Notes: a model not told the origin generated them from the sequence alone. DNA of 64,000 nt from Halicephalobus mephisto (GCA_009193035.1 SWDT01000122.1:1-64000), one strand, 5' to 3'. Shown: positions 49,994 to 63,240, numbered from the stretch's first letter. Numbers and translations: made by a program.

Positions 49994-50182
49994 TTTTTCC
50001 GAATTTCGTCCAGACAAGTCATCTGTCGACTTGTAGAGGACGTTTTACGCGAAAGACAGTATCCATCAACAAGATCATCGAGACTGGAACAGCGTCGGAC
50101 GACGACGCTTCGTTACTGAAATCCGCGATTCAGGTCGTGGCCCTGTATATCACGGACAACCGACCCGAACCCCCCTGGCACC
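49994..50182 (+). other. Probable 5' UTR of ornithine decarboxylase with overlapping open frame
   Basis: Acceptors end at 49992 (TTTTTTTAG) and 50012 (TTCGTCCAG). From there to the ODC start no ATG occurs in any frame, so 50183 is the first AUG. One other frame is open for about 60 codons (KTVSINKIIETGTASDD, IQVVALYITDN) and ends at TGA 50197-50199, overlapping the ODC start by 17 bases. It could be the last exon of an upstream gene or chance. Confidence 0.45.
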
Positions 50183-53079
50183 ATGGTGGATTACTTTGAA
50201 GTCTTCAACGAAACGAAAATCGGGGTTTTTCGTCAACGGATCGAGAACAAAGTTGTGTGTCGAAAAATCGCCGAATTAAAAAACGAAAAAAACGATGATG
50301 ATCCGTTTTTGGTCCTCAATCTGGGGTTTTTGGTGGACAAGTACCTCCAGTGGAAGAAGGAACTCCCCAGAGTGAAGCCCTTCTACGCCGTAAAGTGCAA
50401 CGACGACCCGGCGATTCTGAAGACGCTGGAGATTCTCGGATGTGGATTCGACTGTGCAAGTAAAAACGAAATTAATAAAGTCCTAGAACTCGGGATTCTG
50501 GAGCCGGAAAGAATCATCTACGCCAACCCTTGCAAAACCAAGGGATTCATCGTCCATGCCAGCCAGGTCGGGGTCTGCAGAATGACCTTCGACAACGCTG
50601 AGGAACTTTCGAAAGTTAAACAACTTCATTCCAATCCTGAGTAAGTTCAGTGTTTTTTTTTCACAATCAAAGTTTGACATCACAGTTAACAGTCAAGGAT
50701 TGATGTCAAAGTTTGAAGTCGAAGTTGACCATCGAAGGTCGACCTCAAAGTTGACTTGAAAGTTCGACTTGAAAGTTGACAGTCAGAATTCGAAATTAAA
50801 GTCCGACATCGAAATTTGAAGTTGAAGTTTATCTTCAAAATTCGACGTCGAACTCTAACAGTCAGTTTTGATGTCGACCTTTGAGGTTAAACTTCGACTT
50901 CAAAGTGGACCATCGAGGTTTCAAGTCGAAGTTTATCTTCAAAATTCGACTTCAAAGTAGACCATTAAGGTTGATTATTAAAATTTGAAGTTAAACTTCG
51001 ACTTCAAAGTAGACCATCAAGATTGATTATTAAAATTAGAAATCGAAATTCGGACTTTTCGCTCTGAGACGACTTCCGAATAGTTTTTGATTCGAAAATC
51101 CAGATATCAATTTGACTGACAATTTCGAAATAGGAAAATTTATAACTGTGTCTCAGCGCGAAAAGTCCTAATGTCGGCCTCCAACTTTCACTCTCAACTT
51201 TGATGAGACACCACAGATTGAAATTATTTAAAAAATATTAATTAAGCTAATCTGAAATTTCCTAACAATTCTTAAATCAGAATGCTCTGGAAATATTAAG
51301 GCTAGTTATGATCAAAGTGGAGTCATCCAGGAAGAATTACGAAAAGCAAAATAAGAATTTTCTAAAAAACCCTATCTCAGACTAAGTTAGCGACTTGCAC
51401 AACTGGTCTTGAGGAGATTTAAAATCTAAATTTTGCTTAAAAATTATTTTTTTATTTTTTGTTGGGATAGAAAACATAATAGAGAAGACCCGAAGAGATA
51501 GCCTGAATATCAGGGACTCTGGGATACTGTAGCGCATGAGTGACTTGGAGTTAGTTGTTGTCGTATAGTTGGTTAATCTGTACTTTTGTTTAACTAAAAA
51601 TTTGGAGTATTTTCTCTGTTTATAAATCTTAAAAATTTTCTGTAGAATTGTGATTGTTGAATTTTGATTTTTCTAGGATGATCCTGAGAATCGCCGTGAG
51701 CGATCCTACTGCCCAGTGTCAGTTGGGGATCAAGTTCGGATGTGACCCGGTCTCCGTGGCTCCTGGGCTCCTCCGGAAAGCCACCGAACTCGGAGTGAGA
51801 GTCGTCGGGGTCTCGTGAGTTTCCTTCAAACCTAATCCTCCGAGTCCTTAATTCAGATTCCACGTCGGCTCCGGATGCAACGAGCCTTCCACCTTCGAGA
51901 AAGCCATCAGGTTCTCCAGGAAGCTTTTCGACCTAGGGATCGAAGCCGGGCACCCCATGGAGGTCCTCGACATCGGCGGCGGATTCCCCGGGGTCGACAC
52001 CGACCGTATCAGTTTGGCAAAAGTAATTTTTGTTTAAAATATAATTTCTAAAAAAATAACAATCAAAATTAAACAAAAAAAAATAAAATGGAATTTTTAA
52101 ATTCGCGCGCAAAAAAACGAAAGTCGAAAAAAAGGAAAAACCGGCAATGTTCTGCCAAAATTAACTTGTTTTTTCTCAGTTTCGTCCAAATCCTGAAATT
52201 CTCTAAATAATTCTAAAAATTCATCCAAAGCAATTTCGAAAAACTTAAATTTTTCAAGTTTTAAAGTAATTCAATTTTGAATTCCCGCGCAGAGAGCGAG
52301 TAAGAATAAAAAAATGGCAAAACTGGCAATTCTAACAAACCGACTCGCCCTGTCCTCACTCGCGCTTTGTTCTGGTTCAGTCTCTTACAATCCTAAAATC
52401 CCCAAAATCCGTGTTAGAGTAATTTTGAATACTTTAATTTCTCCGTTTTTATGTGATTTTTTCAGATTGCGAATGTGATCAACTCTGCACTCGAGAAGTA
52501 CTTCCCGAAAGGCGGGAATTACGAAATCATCGCCGAACCAGGGAGATTCTTCGCTTCCGGCCCGGTTTCTGTGACGGCGAACATCATCTCCAGCGTCAGA
52601 GTTCCTGCGAACAGAATCACTCAAAATGGTAAGGTTTATTTTTATTTATTTCCATATATAATCATGTGTGATTTTCAGAATCGGATGCTGAGAAAGATGG
52701 ATTTATGTACTACATGAACGATGGAGTCTATGGGTCCTTCAACTGCAAACTTTTCGACCACTATTCCCCCGCAGGAGAACCGCTGTTCCCCGACCCTGTC
52801 AAGGACAAAAAAGCCTACCATTGTACGGTATGGGGACCAACCTGCGATGGATTGGACCAGGTTGAAGAATCCTCCAAGATGCGCCAAATGGAGGTGGGGG
52901 AGTGGCTCTACTACCCGCACATGGGGGCCTACACTTCTGTGTCCTCCTCCAATTTCAACGGATTCGAGAAACCGAAGGTTTACTACTTCATCGACGAGAA
53001 GTCATTGTAAGTCGGGATTCACGTTAAAAATTAAAAATCGGATTTCAGCCGCTTCATCAACGGATTCATCGAGAACTAG
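50183..53079 (+). CDS. odc-1: Ornithine decarboxylase
   Basis: PLP enzyme making putrescine from ornithine, the first committed step of polyamine synthesis; cytosolic homodimer. Exons 50183-50640, 51677-51814, 51857-52022, 52466-52628, 52679-53006 and 53049-53079 give 427 residues. PFYAVKCN holds the PLP lysine (Lys71); the FHVGSGC histidine, GGGFPG, EPGRFF phosphate loop and the catalytic Cys in WGPTCDGLD are all present, so it should be active. It ends soon after YYFIDEKS with FINGFIEN, lacking the long C-terminal degradation tail of mammalian ODC, as in other nematodes. Start chosen: first ATG, good context (CACCATGG). Intron 1 carries the right arm of the inverted repeat. Confidence 0.96.
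50706..51204 (-). repeat. Right arm of 499-bp inverted repeat
   Basis: Lies inside ODC intron 1 and pairs with 48549-49047. The two arms enclose 1.66 kb that includes the ODC upstream region and first coding exon. Confidence 0.93.
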
Positions 53080-53164
53080 AGTCCTGGCATTTGGCGATTT
53101 CTTTCTCGTAAAAATGGATTAATTTCGTGGTTAGGGTGAATAAAAGTTGATCGCTAATGAGATT

Positions 53165-53965
53165 ATTTAAAATGATAGTGATTTCAAAAGGTTGTAGAAT
53201 TTAGGACTTCATCGCAGGGATTCCGCGAGGAAAAAAGTGGACTTTTCCCTAGCACGAAAACCCATTAATCGGTGTGAAAGTTGTCCATCTGTCTCATACT
53301 TCCGTAAAAAATAATATATAATGAAATTATGATGACTCGAAAAACTCCTGAATTTAGGATTTCGTTCTTAAAAATCCTTCAAGAAAGAAGCTCGTATTTT
53401 CTCGGCACGAAAACTAGCTTACTGTTGTGAGAGCTTCCTTTTGTAAACTATTATATAACAAACTTACATAAAACGGTATTGATTTTAAAAAAGATCCTAG
53501 AATTTAAGATTTCACTACCGTCCTAAGGAATCTTTCCAGAAAAAACTCCAAATTGTCTCGCCGCGACAACTTGCTGACCGACGCGAATGTTTTCTACTTG
53601 TTCTTTATCTTCTTAAAAATCACTACAAAACAAAATTACGTAAAATAATATTAGTTTTAAGAGAAAACGCTCCTAGAACTTAGGATTTCATCATTCTCCT
53701 TGGAAGTCCCTCAAGAAAAAGCGCGGTTGTCCTGGCACGAAAACTTGCTAGCCAGCGCGAGAGCTTTCGATTTGTCCGTCCTCTGTTTCTTCTCGACCTT
53801 TTTCGCGCCCGATTTTGCCGATGTCGTGTACAATCATCTCCGAACTTATTATAATCACGAACCCTTACCGTCTTCCACCTCTATATCTCCCCAGTTATCT
53901 CTGATAAGTAATCTAATCACCGAATTTTTCGATTTCCCTTGTTTTGTAACCTTCGGAAATCCCTC
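53165..53965. repeat. Diverged tandem repeat, about 165 bp unit, four copies
   Basis: Each unit has TAGAATTTAGGATTTCATC, a CAAGAAAAAA segment, GGCACGAAAACTTGCT and a CGCGAGAGCTTTC-like block. Starts near 53195, 53345, 53500 and 53670. Located between ODC and the KH gene; the last unit is open in one frame (53700-53981) but not a gene. Confidence 0.75.
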
Positions 53966-54118
53966 GTTTTTCCGGGTTTAATTTTTGGTTTTTTAAAGTA
54001 CATTTATCGATTTATTTCCAGGTAAAGCCGTTCCAGCTTCCGTTGGATTCATCGGATCGTTTCAACCCGGACAAGCGCATCTAGTAGCTTGTTTTTTGCC
54101 AACTGCCCTAGGCAAGTG

Positions 54119-56284
54119 ATGTCTTCTGGAGTCATCGCTAATACAGCCACTGTCCAAGAGGCCCTTGCTCGTACCCAACAGGTTAGTTGTTCATGTTTGT
54201 TTGAAAAATTTTGCATATTATGGGGGCATATTTCGCGTTTTTGATATATGAAATTCTATTTAATCGTGTATTATATGCAATATCTGTATATTTATGACAT
54301 GCCATATTTTAATTAATGAATTGCATGTACATTATATGTTACTACTGAATAAAATCAGCTTGCATTTATTATTTTTTATGATGGTATTACTTTTATATAA
54401 ATTGTGGAATAATTGATGAATTTTACCTTTATGAATTTATTGATTGATTTTAAAAATGTATTTTTTGCATTCAAAATTGTGGTATATCAATTGATTAATG
54501 TGATTACTGTATAATTTTTAATAATTGATTTAGCTTGCTTCTGCAAATTCTTCTGATCGATTGTCTGCTGGACAGAAGCGTCCACTTCCCGAGGATTCAT
54601 CTAGTACGTGAAGGATATCATTAACCATATTACGTTGATTTTATTGAGTTTGATTTTTCCGGGATTTTTTATCGTTGCTCCTTTTGTGGGGACGAACTCG
54701 ACGACAGTGTTCCGACACGTAATCTTTTTTTGTTTTCAGTTGTACCTGCAAAACGTGCAAACGACGGGAAACCCTCGACCCCCGCCATGAATCCCAACGA
54801 ATTTGCTCTTATTGAAACAATTGAAATTCCTGATAATGTTGTTGGATTAGGTTTGTTTTTTTTAAACATGAAAAAAGACGCGTTTTATCGATTAGTTTAC
54901 TTATAATGGCGGTTTTCAGTCATCGGTCGTGGTGGCGAACAGATATCCGCAATTCAACAACAGACAGGATGCCGTGTTCAAATGGCAAATGAACCAACAC
55001 AACAAGGAACGCGATTGTGTACTTTGAATGGAGCAAGACCGAATATTGAGTAAGTTTTTTCGGAAAAATAAGTTTTCATATATGGATGTTTTTAGTGCTG
55101 CTCGGAATATGATTGCGGATGTCATCAATCGGTCTGCTCTTCGTCAAGGGAATGGGCAGATGAGTGGAGGTAATCTCACTGGATATATTCAAGAAACAAT
55201 GATGATTCCGGGACAGAAATGTGGTTTGATAATCGGAAGAAACGGAGAAACGATTAAGTCGCTTCAAGAATCTCTCGGTGTTAAAATGCTGTTAGTTCAG
55301 GAGAACCAAACAGTTACTTCGGCTCCCAAACCCCTTCGAATCAGTGGTGATCCTCTGAAAGTCGAGAATGCCAAGAGAACTATTGAATCAATAATCAATA
55401 GTGAAGAAGGAACTCGACAGCATATTGCGAAATCAGTGGGAGAAGTTATTGTTCCAAGAGCATCTGTGGGAATTATCATTGGAAAACAAGGAGAAACAAT
55501 CAAACGCTTAGGATTGGAATCTGGTTGTAAGATTCAATTCAAACCTGATGATGACCCGTCAACGCCGGATAGATGTGCTACATTGCAGGGCACTCCTGAA
55601 CAAATCGCAAGAGCGACTCAAATGATTTCGGAACTTTTACAACGTTCGCAAAATCAAGGACAACAAGAAACGTTTTTAATGCATGTTCCAGCGAATAAGA
55701 CTGGCCTAGTTATTGGCAAAGGTGGTGATACAATCAAGCAGATTAATCAAGAAAGTGGAGCACATGTGGAGTTGTCACGTGATCCACCTCCGAATGCATC
55801 GGAAAAAATTTTTGTTATTAAAGGTACACCGTATCAGATTCATCATGCCCAACATATTATTCGTATTAAGGTTGGGGATATTGCTCCGGGTACACCTGTT
55901 CCGCATTTTCCTGGATTACAAACGAATATAACTAGTGGTTATGGTCAAAATGTAGGATATGATGGATATCAGTGGAATCAAAATGCATATGGACAACAGA
56001 ATCAAGGATGGCAAAATTACTATGGTGGTAGTGGTGGACAAAATGATCCAAATCAAGTATATCAGAATTATGGTCAACAAACAGGAAATAATGTTGGTAA
56101 TCAAACAAATCAAGGAACAAGTGGACAACCAGATTATTCACAGCAATGGATTGAATATTATAGACAAATGGGAATGCATGATAGAGCAGATATGGTTGAA
56201 CAACAAGCTAAAGCTTCACAATCAGGAAATTCTGTTGCAGCTGGTTCCAATACTTCTGTCTATAATGCTGGGAATTACAATTGA
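54119..56284 (+). CDS. FUBP/KSRP-like protein with four KH domains
   Basis: Single-stranded nucleic-acid binding protein of the far-upstream-element-binding family, acting in transcription and mRNA processing or decay. Exons 54119-54181, 54534-54603, 54740-54850, 54920-55049 and 55096-56284 give 520 residues. Each KH domain shows its GXXG loop: VIGRGGEQI (about 82), LIIGRNGETI (about 168), IIIGKQGETI (about 249) and LVIGKGGDTI (about 328). The C-terminus from about 395 is Gln/Gly/Asn/Tyr-rich and contains QQWIEYYRQMG, the tyrosine-rich motif typical of FUBPs. A 5' exon with TTTCCAG acceptor near 54021 probably supplies the 5' UTR. Pinin follows 206 bp downstream. Confidence 0.93.
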
Positions 56285-56489
56285 AAAAGCGTTTTTTTGC
56301 CTTGATTGTGTATTGAAATTTTTTTATTTTTTTTGAATTTTTTTCCAATGATTTTTGAAGACTTGTCTTCGTTTTCGTCGTATGGTTAAAATTGGATGAG
56401 AATTTTTCTTGTATTTTTTTGAATAATCGGTCATTTTTACCGTTTTTTATTTTAAATAATTTTTATAAATATTTTTGAAAATTTTATAG

Positions 56490-58552
56490 ATGGCAGCAGA
56501 AACATCAACAGAAATTACGAAAAAATATGAAGAATTGAGAAATATTGGAAATGAATTAGCAGCTTTGACGGGAAGAGATCCAAAGTTGGAGATTTTTGTA
56601 AAAAATAATTATGGAAAAATTTTTAGATTTGGAAAAAGATTGGTTAAACGTGATGCTGAGAATGATGAATCAGATGAGTCCCGAAATTTGTAGGTTTTTG
56701 AAGTGGTTTTTACTAAATTAGGAACTAGATTAGACGGGGATTTTGGTTAAATGTGGTTTTTCTCGGTATTTATATTTTTGATTATTTGTAGTAATAGAGG
56801 ATTTTGTGCTTTGACGACGTTAATGTGCAGGTTTGCAAATGTAGACAGTCCAAATAGTTGATATGGGATCGTCATGTAGGCTGTTTTAAGTTCTAGGAAC
56901 TTTTGAGGACTTGGGAGGATTTCGTGATTACCTTCATATGGTGTTTTTGAAGTAATACGATTGATTACGAAGTTTTGTAAGAATGCGAAATAATCATCGA
57001 TAAAAATCAGAATTTTCACATAGGCCGAATTGGATTCAGAGAGAACGACTGAGAATTCGTGTTGAGACAACTTGGGAAATGTTTTTAGTTTTTTATGTTA
57101 ATTTTGTAATCTTCAGGAAAGCTAATCGTCGGATTACTGTTGATTCTAATGAAGGAGGAAAAGAAGCAAAAAGACCGAGATTGTTGTATGACATTCCTGC
57201 GAGAAGAAGCACGGAAGATAAATCGGAATACTCTCCGATAAAAGAACCAACAGTTCAATCAACGATTCGAGAACCGAAATCAAGAGATGAAACGATTGCT
57301 GAAAGGAAGAGAAATCAAAAAGCAGAAGATGGAAGACGGTAATTTTATATGGAATGGGAGGAAATTGTGATTTTTGATTTTAGGAATCAAAGGATGTTTG
57401 GGAACTTGTTGATGGGCACGCTGAAGCAATTCCAGAAAGAAACCCAAGCGAAAGCACCGGCGTCTAAACAGGTGGAGATTTGATATATGGATTTTAATTT
57501 GAAAGTTTTTTAGGCTGAAAAAATTAAAGAAGTCGAAGAACGTCTAGAGCGAACTCGACAAGAAGAAAGAGAAAAGTACTTGAATGACAAAAAGTCAGTA
57601 GAGGAAAAAATGAAAGAGAAACAGCAAGAAATTAAGAAACTCAAACAAAAGAGAGCCATTCAAGCAAAGGCAGAAACGAAAATTGCTCATTATAAACGGC
57701 TGCAGAATTATATCCAGACGGACACTAAACCAAGTGTGTTTTTCTTGCCAGCAAAACATACTATTAGATCTATGGAATTGCTCAAGAATTCAGCAAAAAA
57801 TCTTGAAGGTAAATTTTTAATTTTTGATTACAAGCACACTAATTTTTTGGGGATTTGGCAAAGTGTTGTGGTTTTTGGATATCTGCTAATGCTTTCATAT
57901 GTAGCTTTTGATCTTGGAGGGTAGATAGGGGGTTTTATGTCATGCATAATAACAATTCAGAGGGTTTTAGATATGTTTAGACAGAGTTATGGAAAATTAA
58001 TTATGAAAGCACTATTGTGCGAAAATTTGAATTTTAGGTTACTTTAATTTTTAAACGTTTCTGAAAATTTGCAGTAGGATAATTTGATAAAAAAGTTCAT
58101 ATATGGTTTTCATGAGATGATTGACGAAATAGTCATTGTGCAAGAATCGAGTTTTAGGCTAGTTTGATTTCTAAACATTCATGACGAAATAATTCCATAA
58201 TAATATCTACTTAAAAAATTATAAAAATTCAATTTTTTCAGTTCTCATAAAAGAAAAAGAAGAAGACATGGAAGAAGAACTCAAACAATTAGAAGAAATA
58301 AATGATTCTGATGATGATGATATTCCAAATGTCAAATCAGCAATTAAAGTCATATCTAATAGAGCTCATTTAAAATCAATGGATGATGATGGTGATATAG
58401 GTGATGATATCGATGATGATTCAGATGAAGAAGATCACATAAGTGGTTTATCTTCACTAGTTGTCAAGGTTGAACCAAAAAAGAAAGATAATGAGGTAAG
58501 TAGTAACGATAACGAGAAATCCAGGAATGAAAATGCTGATTCTGAATCGTAA
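56490..58552 (+). CDS. PNN: Pinin homologue
   Basis: Nuclear speckle protein of the spliceosome/exon-junction periphery; in vertebrates also found at desmosomes. Exons 56490-56689, 57117-57338, 57384-57471, 57514-57808 and 58242-58552 give 371 residues. The conserved core is NQRMFGNLLMGTLKQFQKE followed by a Glu/Lys/Arg-rich helix (EKYLNDKKSVEEKMKEKQQE) and FFLPAKHTIRSMELL. The tail is Asp/Glu-rich. The vertebrate C-terminal SR-type repeats are absent. The ATG follows a TTTTATAG acceptor with no gap, so the mRNA is surely trans-spliced; with FUBP 206 bp upstream it is probably the second gene of an operon. Confidence 0.93.
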
Positions 58553-58655
58553 GCTATTTTTTTTTGACAATTTTATTAGCAGTTATTTATCGTTTTACAT
58601 AAAACATGATTTTAAAAAAATTCGATACTACAATTTAACATTCCACAATCAGATC

Positions 58656-61600
58656 CTAATTATCCTTATATTCCTCATGAGGAGCAGGAAGTCTAATAGC
58701 ATTTGGTTCAACATCCCAAATTTGACGAGCATATTCAGATATAGTTCTATCTGTACTGAATTTTCCACTAGAAGCAATATTATGTAATGCCATTTTAGTC
58801 CATTTTTTTCTATCCATAAATATTTCTGAAACTTCTTCTTGTTTTTTAATAAATGATTCATAATCAGCACATACAGCAAATCTATCATTATTAATTAAAT
58901 CATTAGCTAAATCTTTTAATAAATCAGGTTGATCTGGTGTAAAATAACCATTATCAATTTGATCTATTATTTTTGATAATTCTTTATTTTTCTTAATATA
59001 ATCAATTGATTTATAACCATTTTTATATAATTCTGTTATTTCATCAACAGTCATACCAAATATAAACATATTATCATTTCCCATTTCTTCCAACATTTCA
59101 ACATTAGCTCCATCAAGTGTACCTATTGTTAATGCACCATTTAACATAAATTTCATATTTCCTGTTCCAGATGCTTCTGTACCTGCTGTTGAAATTTGTT
59201 CTGATAAATCAGCAGATGGAATAATTTTTTCAGCCATTGATACACGATAATTTTCAAGATAAACTATTTTTAATTTTGATCCTATTATTGGATCATTATT
59301 AACAATTTCAGCAACACTATTAATAAGTTTAATAATTTGTTTAGCCATATGATATCCAGGTGCTGCTTTACCACCAAACATAACAGTACGATGTACCATT
59401 TTCAATGTTGGATCAGCTTTAATTCTGTTATACAATGTAATAACATGTAATGCATTTAATAATTGTCTTTTATATTCATGAATTCTTTTAACATGAACAT
59501 CAAATAACGATGATGAATCAATATCAATACCAAATTCATCTTTTATAAATTGTGCAACTCTTACTTTGTTATCATTTTTAATTCTTGCAATATTATTCAA
59601 AAATCCTTCATCATCATCTAATTTTTTTAATTCTTCAAGTTTTTCCAAATTAGTTATCCATTCATCACCTATTTTTTCACATATTAAATCAGCTAATGCA
59701 TTATTACATAACAATAACCATCTTCTTGGTGTAATACCATTTGTTTTATTTTGAAATCTATTTGGATATATTTCTGAAAATTCTTTAAATGCATTTTCAA
59801 TTAATAATTTTGAATGTAATTCAGCAACACCATTAACTGCATGTGAACATACAATACACAAATGTGCCATATTTATTCTTTTTTCACCAAATTGATCAGC
59901 TTCTTCAACAATTGACATTCTTCTTAATTTATCTACATCACCTGGATATAATTCTTTTATTTTATCCAAAAATCTTGCATTTATTTCATAAATTATTTCC
60001 AAATGTCTTGGTAATAATTTTTCCAACATTGAAACAGGCCAACGTTCCAATGCTTCTGGCAATAACGTATGATTAGTATATCCAAATGTTCTTGTCGCAA
60101 TATCCAACGCTTTATCGAATGATAATCCTTCTATATCAACCAATAATCTAATCAATTCAGGTATTCCAATAGATGGATGTGTATCATTAAGTTGAATTGC
60201 AACTTTTTCTGGAAATTCTTCAAAATCAATTCTAACCAATTCTCTAATACCATATTTCGTACTTTTAAATCTTCTTATAATATCCTGAAGAGTAGCAGCA
60301 ACCAAAAAATATTGTTGTTTCAATCTCAATTCTTTTCCTATAAAAACATTATCATTTGGATATAATACTCTTGTTATATTTTCTGCTTGATTTCTATCCA
60401 TAACTGCTTCAATATAATCACCATCATTAAAAAATTTCAAATGAAAATGATTTTCTGCTTTTGCTGACCATAATCTCAATGTATTAACAACATTATTACG
60501 AAATCCAGGTACAGGTGTATCATAAGGCATTGCAAATACCACATGTGTATCAATCCATTTAGCTTTTCCATTATCATGTTCAACTCTACCATAAAAATTA
60601 ACAGGTAACATATATTCTGGTCTTGCTTTTTCCCATGGATTACCAAATCGTAACCAATCATCCGGTTCTTCAACTTGCCATCCATCCTTAATTATTTGCT
60701 TAAATATACCATACTCATACCGTAAACCATAACCATATGCAGGTATACCTAATGTCGCCATACTATCCAAAAAACACGCAGCTAATCTGCCTAATCCTCC
60801 ATTCCCAAGTCCTGCATCTTCTTCTATTTCTTCCAATTCCTCAATATTCAGTCCAAGTTGATACAATGCTTCATCAACAGTCGCATTTAGTCCAAGATTC
60901 ATCATCGTATTCGTCAATGTACGACCCATGTAAAATTCCAAGGACAAATAATAAACTCTTTTTGGATCTTTTTCATAGTAATATTGCTGAGTTCTAATCC
61001 AACGAGAGACAAGATGGTCTCTAACGGTTTCGGCCAGGGCAAAGTAGTAGTCTCGAAGAGTGGCAACATTACGATCCTAAAATTCCACCATAATCAACTC
61101 CAATCCAAAAAATTAAAAACTATGAAACTTGTTCAATTTGAATTTCAATAATTATAAAAAAGTTCAAAAATGTCATAAAATTATTAAAAATAATTCAAAC
61201 TATTAATATAAATCCAATAATCACAAAAGTTCCAGTAATTTGTCATTTTTCAATTACATTATGAATTCTGATTTACGTGACTTTTGTCATTTTTATAAGG
61301 TAACTTCTACAAATTTAATTACATTGTAAAAAACGTCAATTTTCATGATATTTCAAAAGATGCAAAAAGTCACGCAGATATTAATTTAGATTTTCACTGC
61401 AACTAAAAATTAAAAAATCCAAAAATTTACACAAAACCAAATATTTAAATCCATAAAAAATATCATTCCCTTTAATTTTAAATTTTTGCAAAAATTTCCA
61501 AAAATATCCTAAGCCAACTGTCAGAAAAATTTTTTTAATCATTGAATTTTTGCTAACAGCCAATCATCAAAAAAAGTCGATCCACAATATGTTCACATGA

Positions 61601-62427
61601 TTTTCGAGAGCATAAACTTTTGAAATATTTTTACATATCAAGTTCTCCAATTTCTCGACTAAAGGTTAAAAAATTCACAATCATTCAAATTACTAACAAA
61701 AAATTACTTATTTGTTAATGAACTTATTCAATAAAACCAATTTTTTAAAAATTTATAAATCCATCTCCAAGAATTCAGAATCTCAAAAATTCATGATTCA
61801 AAAACTTCAAATTCCATCCTCAAGATTCAAAAATTCACTAATATCAAGATTCAAAAGTTCAAACATTCATCTACAAAGAAGCTCAAGAGCTCAGAAATTT
61901 ATTTACGAATTCGAGAATTCACTCCTAAGGGAATCTTAACGCTCAAAGATTAATTCCCAGGAAATTCATAGATTTAGCTTCATTCTTAGAAAGCTCGGAA
62001 ATTTAAATTCTAAATGAATTGGAATTTTACATCAATTTCGAAAACTTAAATTCAAAGTTTCATTCCTAAAAATCAGTCAAGTATTTGATACAAAATCCAA
62101 ATATTCCAAATCCTTAGGATATCCAGAAACTTAAAAATAAACTTCTAAAGGATTCAGCAGCTCAAAAATCCATTCTTAACTTTTGGTTTTTTATAAACGA
62201 TTTTAAATTTACTTACATCCTTGAAAATCCCCGGATATATTTACAGTAAAAAATTATCAAATTTTTAAAAATTCCTAATTTTCAAAAAATTTTAAATTTT
62301 AAAATAAACTTACTTTTATTTGAGAAAAATGAAGATGACGATTAAACGTCTTTTTGATGTTAGCAACATTCTCAACTTGTGCAATACCTCGAACAGAAAT
62401 CTGTTTTCTACGATCAGCGTCACTCAT
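58656..62427 (-). CDS. pygl-1: Glycogen phosphorylase
   Basis: Releases glucose-1-phosphate from glycogen; cytosolic PLP enzyme. Exons 62427-62314 and 61076-58656 give 844 residues, the family's standard length. RRKQISVRG near the start keeps the regulatory phosphoserine (Ser11, equivalent to muscle Ser14). [42 protein letters not shown] and [20 protein letters not shown] (PLP lysine region) are intact. The main exon is a single 2.4 kb block. Codon use is extremely AT-rich, unlike ODC and the esterase. A TTTTTAG acceptor 20 bases before the ATG suggests trans-splicing. Converges with pinin, 103 bp between stops. Confidence 0.97.
61077..62313 (-). other. Phosphorylase intron 1
   Basis: 1.24 kb of AT-rich DNA. 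61740-62170 is rich in short AAAATTCA/AGATTCAAAA words. No nested gene or element recognised. Confidence 0.5.
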
Positions 62428-62889
62428 CTTGAATCTTTGTCCGGTCCTAAAAATCGATCTAAAAAAATTCAAAACGTTATTCACGAGATGGACCAAGTCA
62501 ACAAATGAGATAAAAACCAAAATTCCAATCGTCTGAGAGGAAAAACGAACAATTGTCATTAAACTGATCAAGACGAACAATTTTCTTCTCGTTAACGAGA
62601 AACCGAGTACCGACTCCGTCTTCAATAGCATATAGACCAAAAATCAGCGAGTTGTAAACGAATCTAATAAGGTAAATCAGACCACGGAATTTGCCGTTAC
62701 TGAAGGTCAGAAAAAAAGTAAAATTTTAATGATCCTAAAGCAATAAAACCGTCAAAAAAATTTTCTAGATAAAAGTTGAGTTGCAAATAAACATCGGAAG
62801 GACTTACAAGGGTCAAATTTTGCACAACAAAACTAATTATATTCATGAAAAATTCACGTGAAAAACAGTACTGCTAATGATCTTTGATT

Positions 62890-63240
62890 TTTGAGAAAAA
62901 AGTTGATATATCAAATCTAAATAAATAATGCTTTTTGTCGAAAAAATTTATATATAAAATTCACGTGGAAAATAGTATAAATAATGATCTGTTTTTTGGG
63001 AAAAAATAAAAGTTGATATATGAATTTTACGTAAATAACAATATTTTTTTTCGAAAAAAAGTTGTATATAAAATTCACGCAAAAATAGTATAAATAACGA
63101 TCTTTTATTTTTCCCAAAAAAGTTGATATATGGATTTTACGTGAATAACAATAATAAATGTTTTTTTCAAAAAAAAAGTTATAAAATTCACGTGAAAAAA
63201 ACAACATTAACAGTGATCTTTGTTTTTATCAAAAAATAAA
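62890..63240. repeat. AAAGTTGATATATGAATTTTACG tandem repeat
   Basis: Five to six units of about 60-70 bases, each with GTTGATATAT, TTCACGTG or TTTACGTG and AATAATGATCTTT, upstream of the phosphorylase. Confidence 0.75.

Noticed and set aside
53700..53981. 93-codon ORF before the FUBP-like gene
   Set aside because: Falls in the last unit of the 165-bp tandem repeat; no start context or homology.
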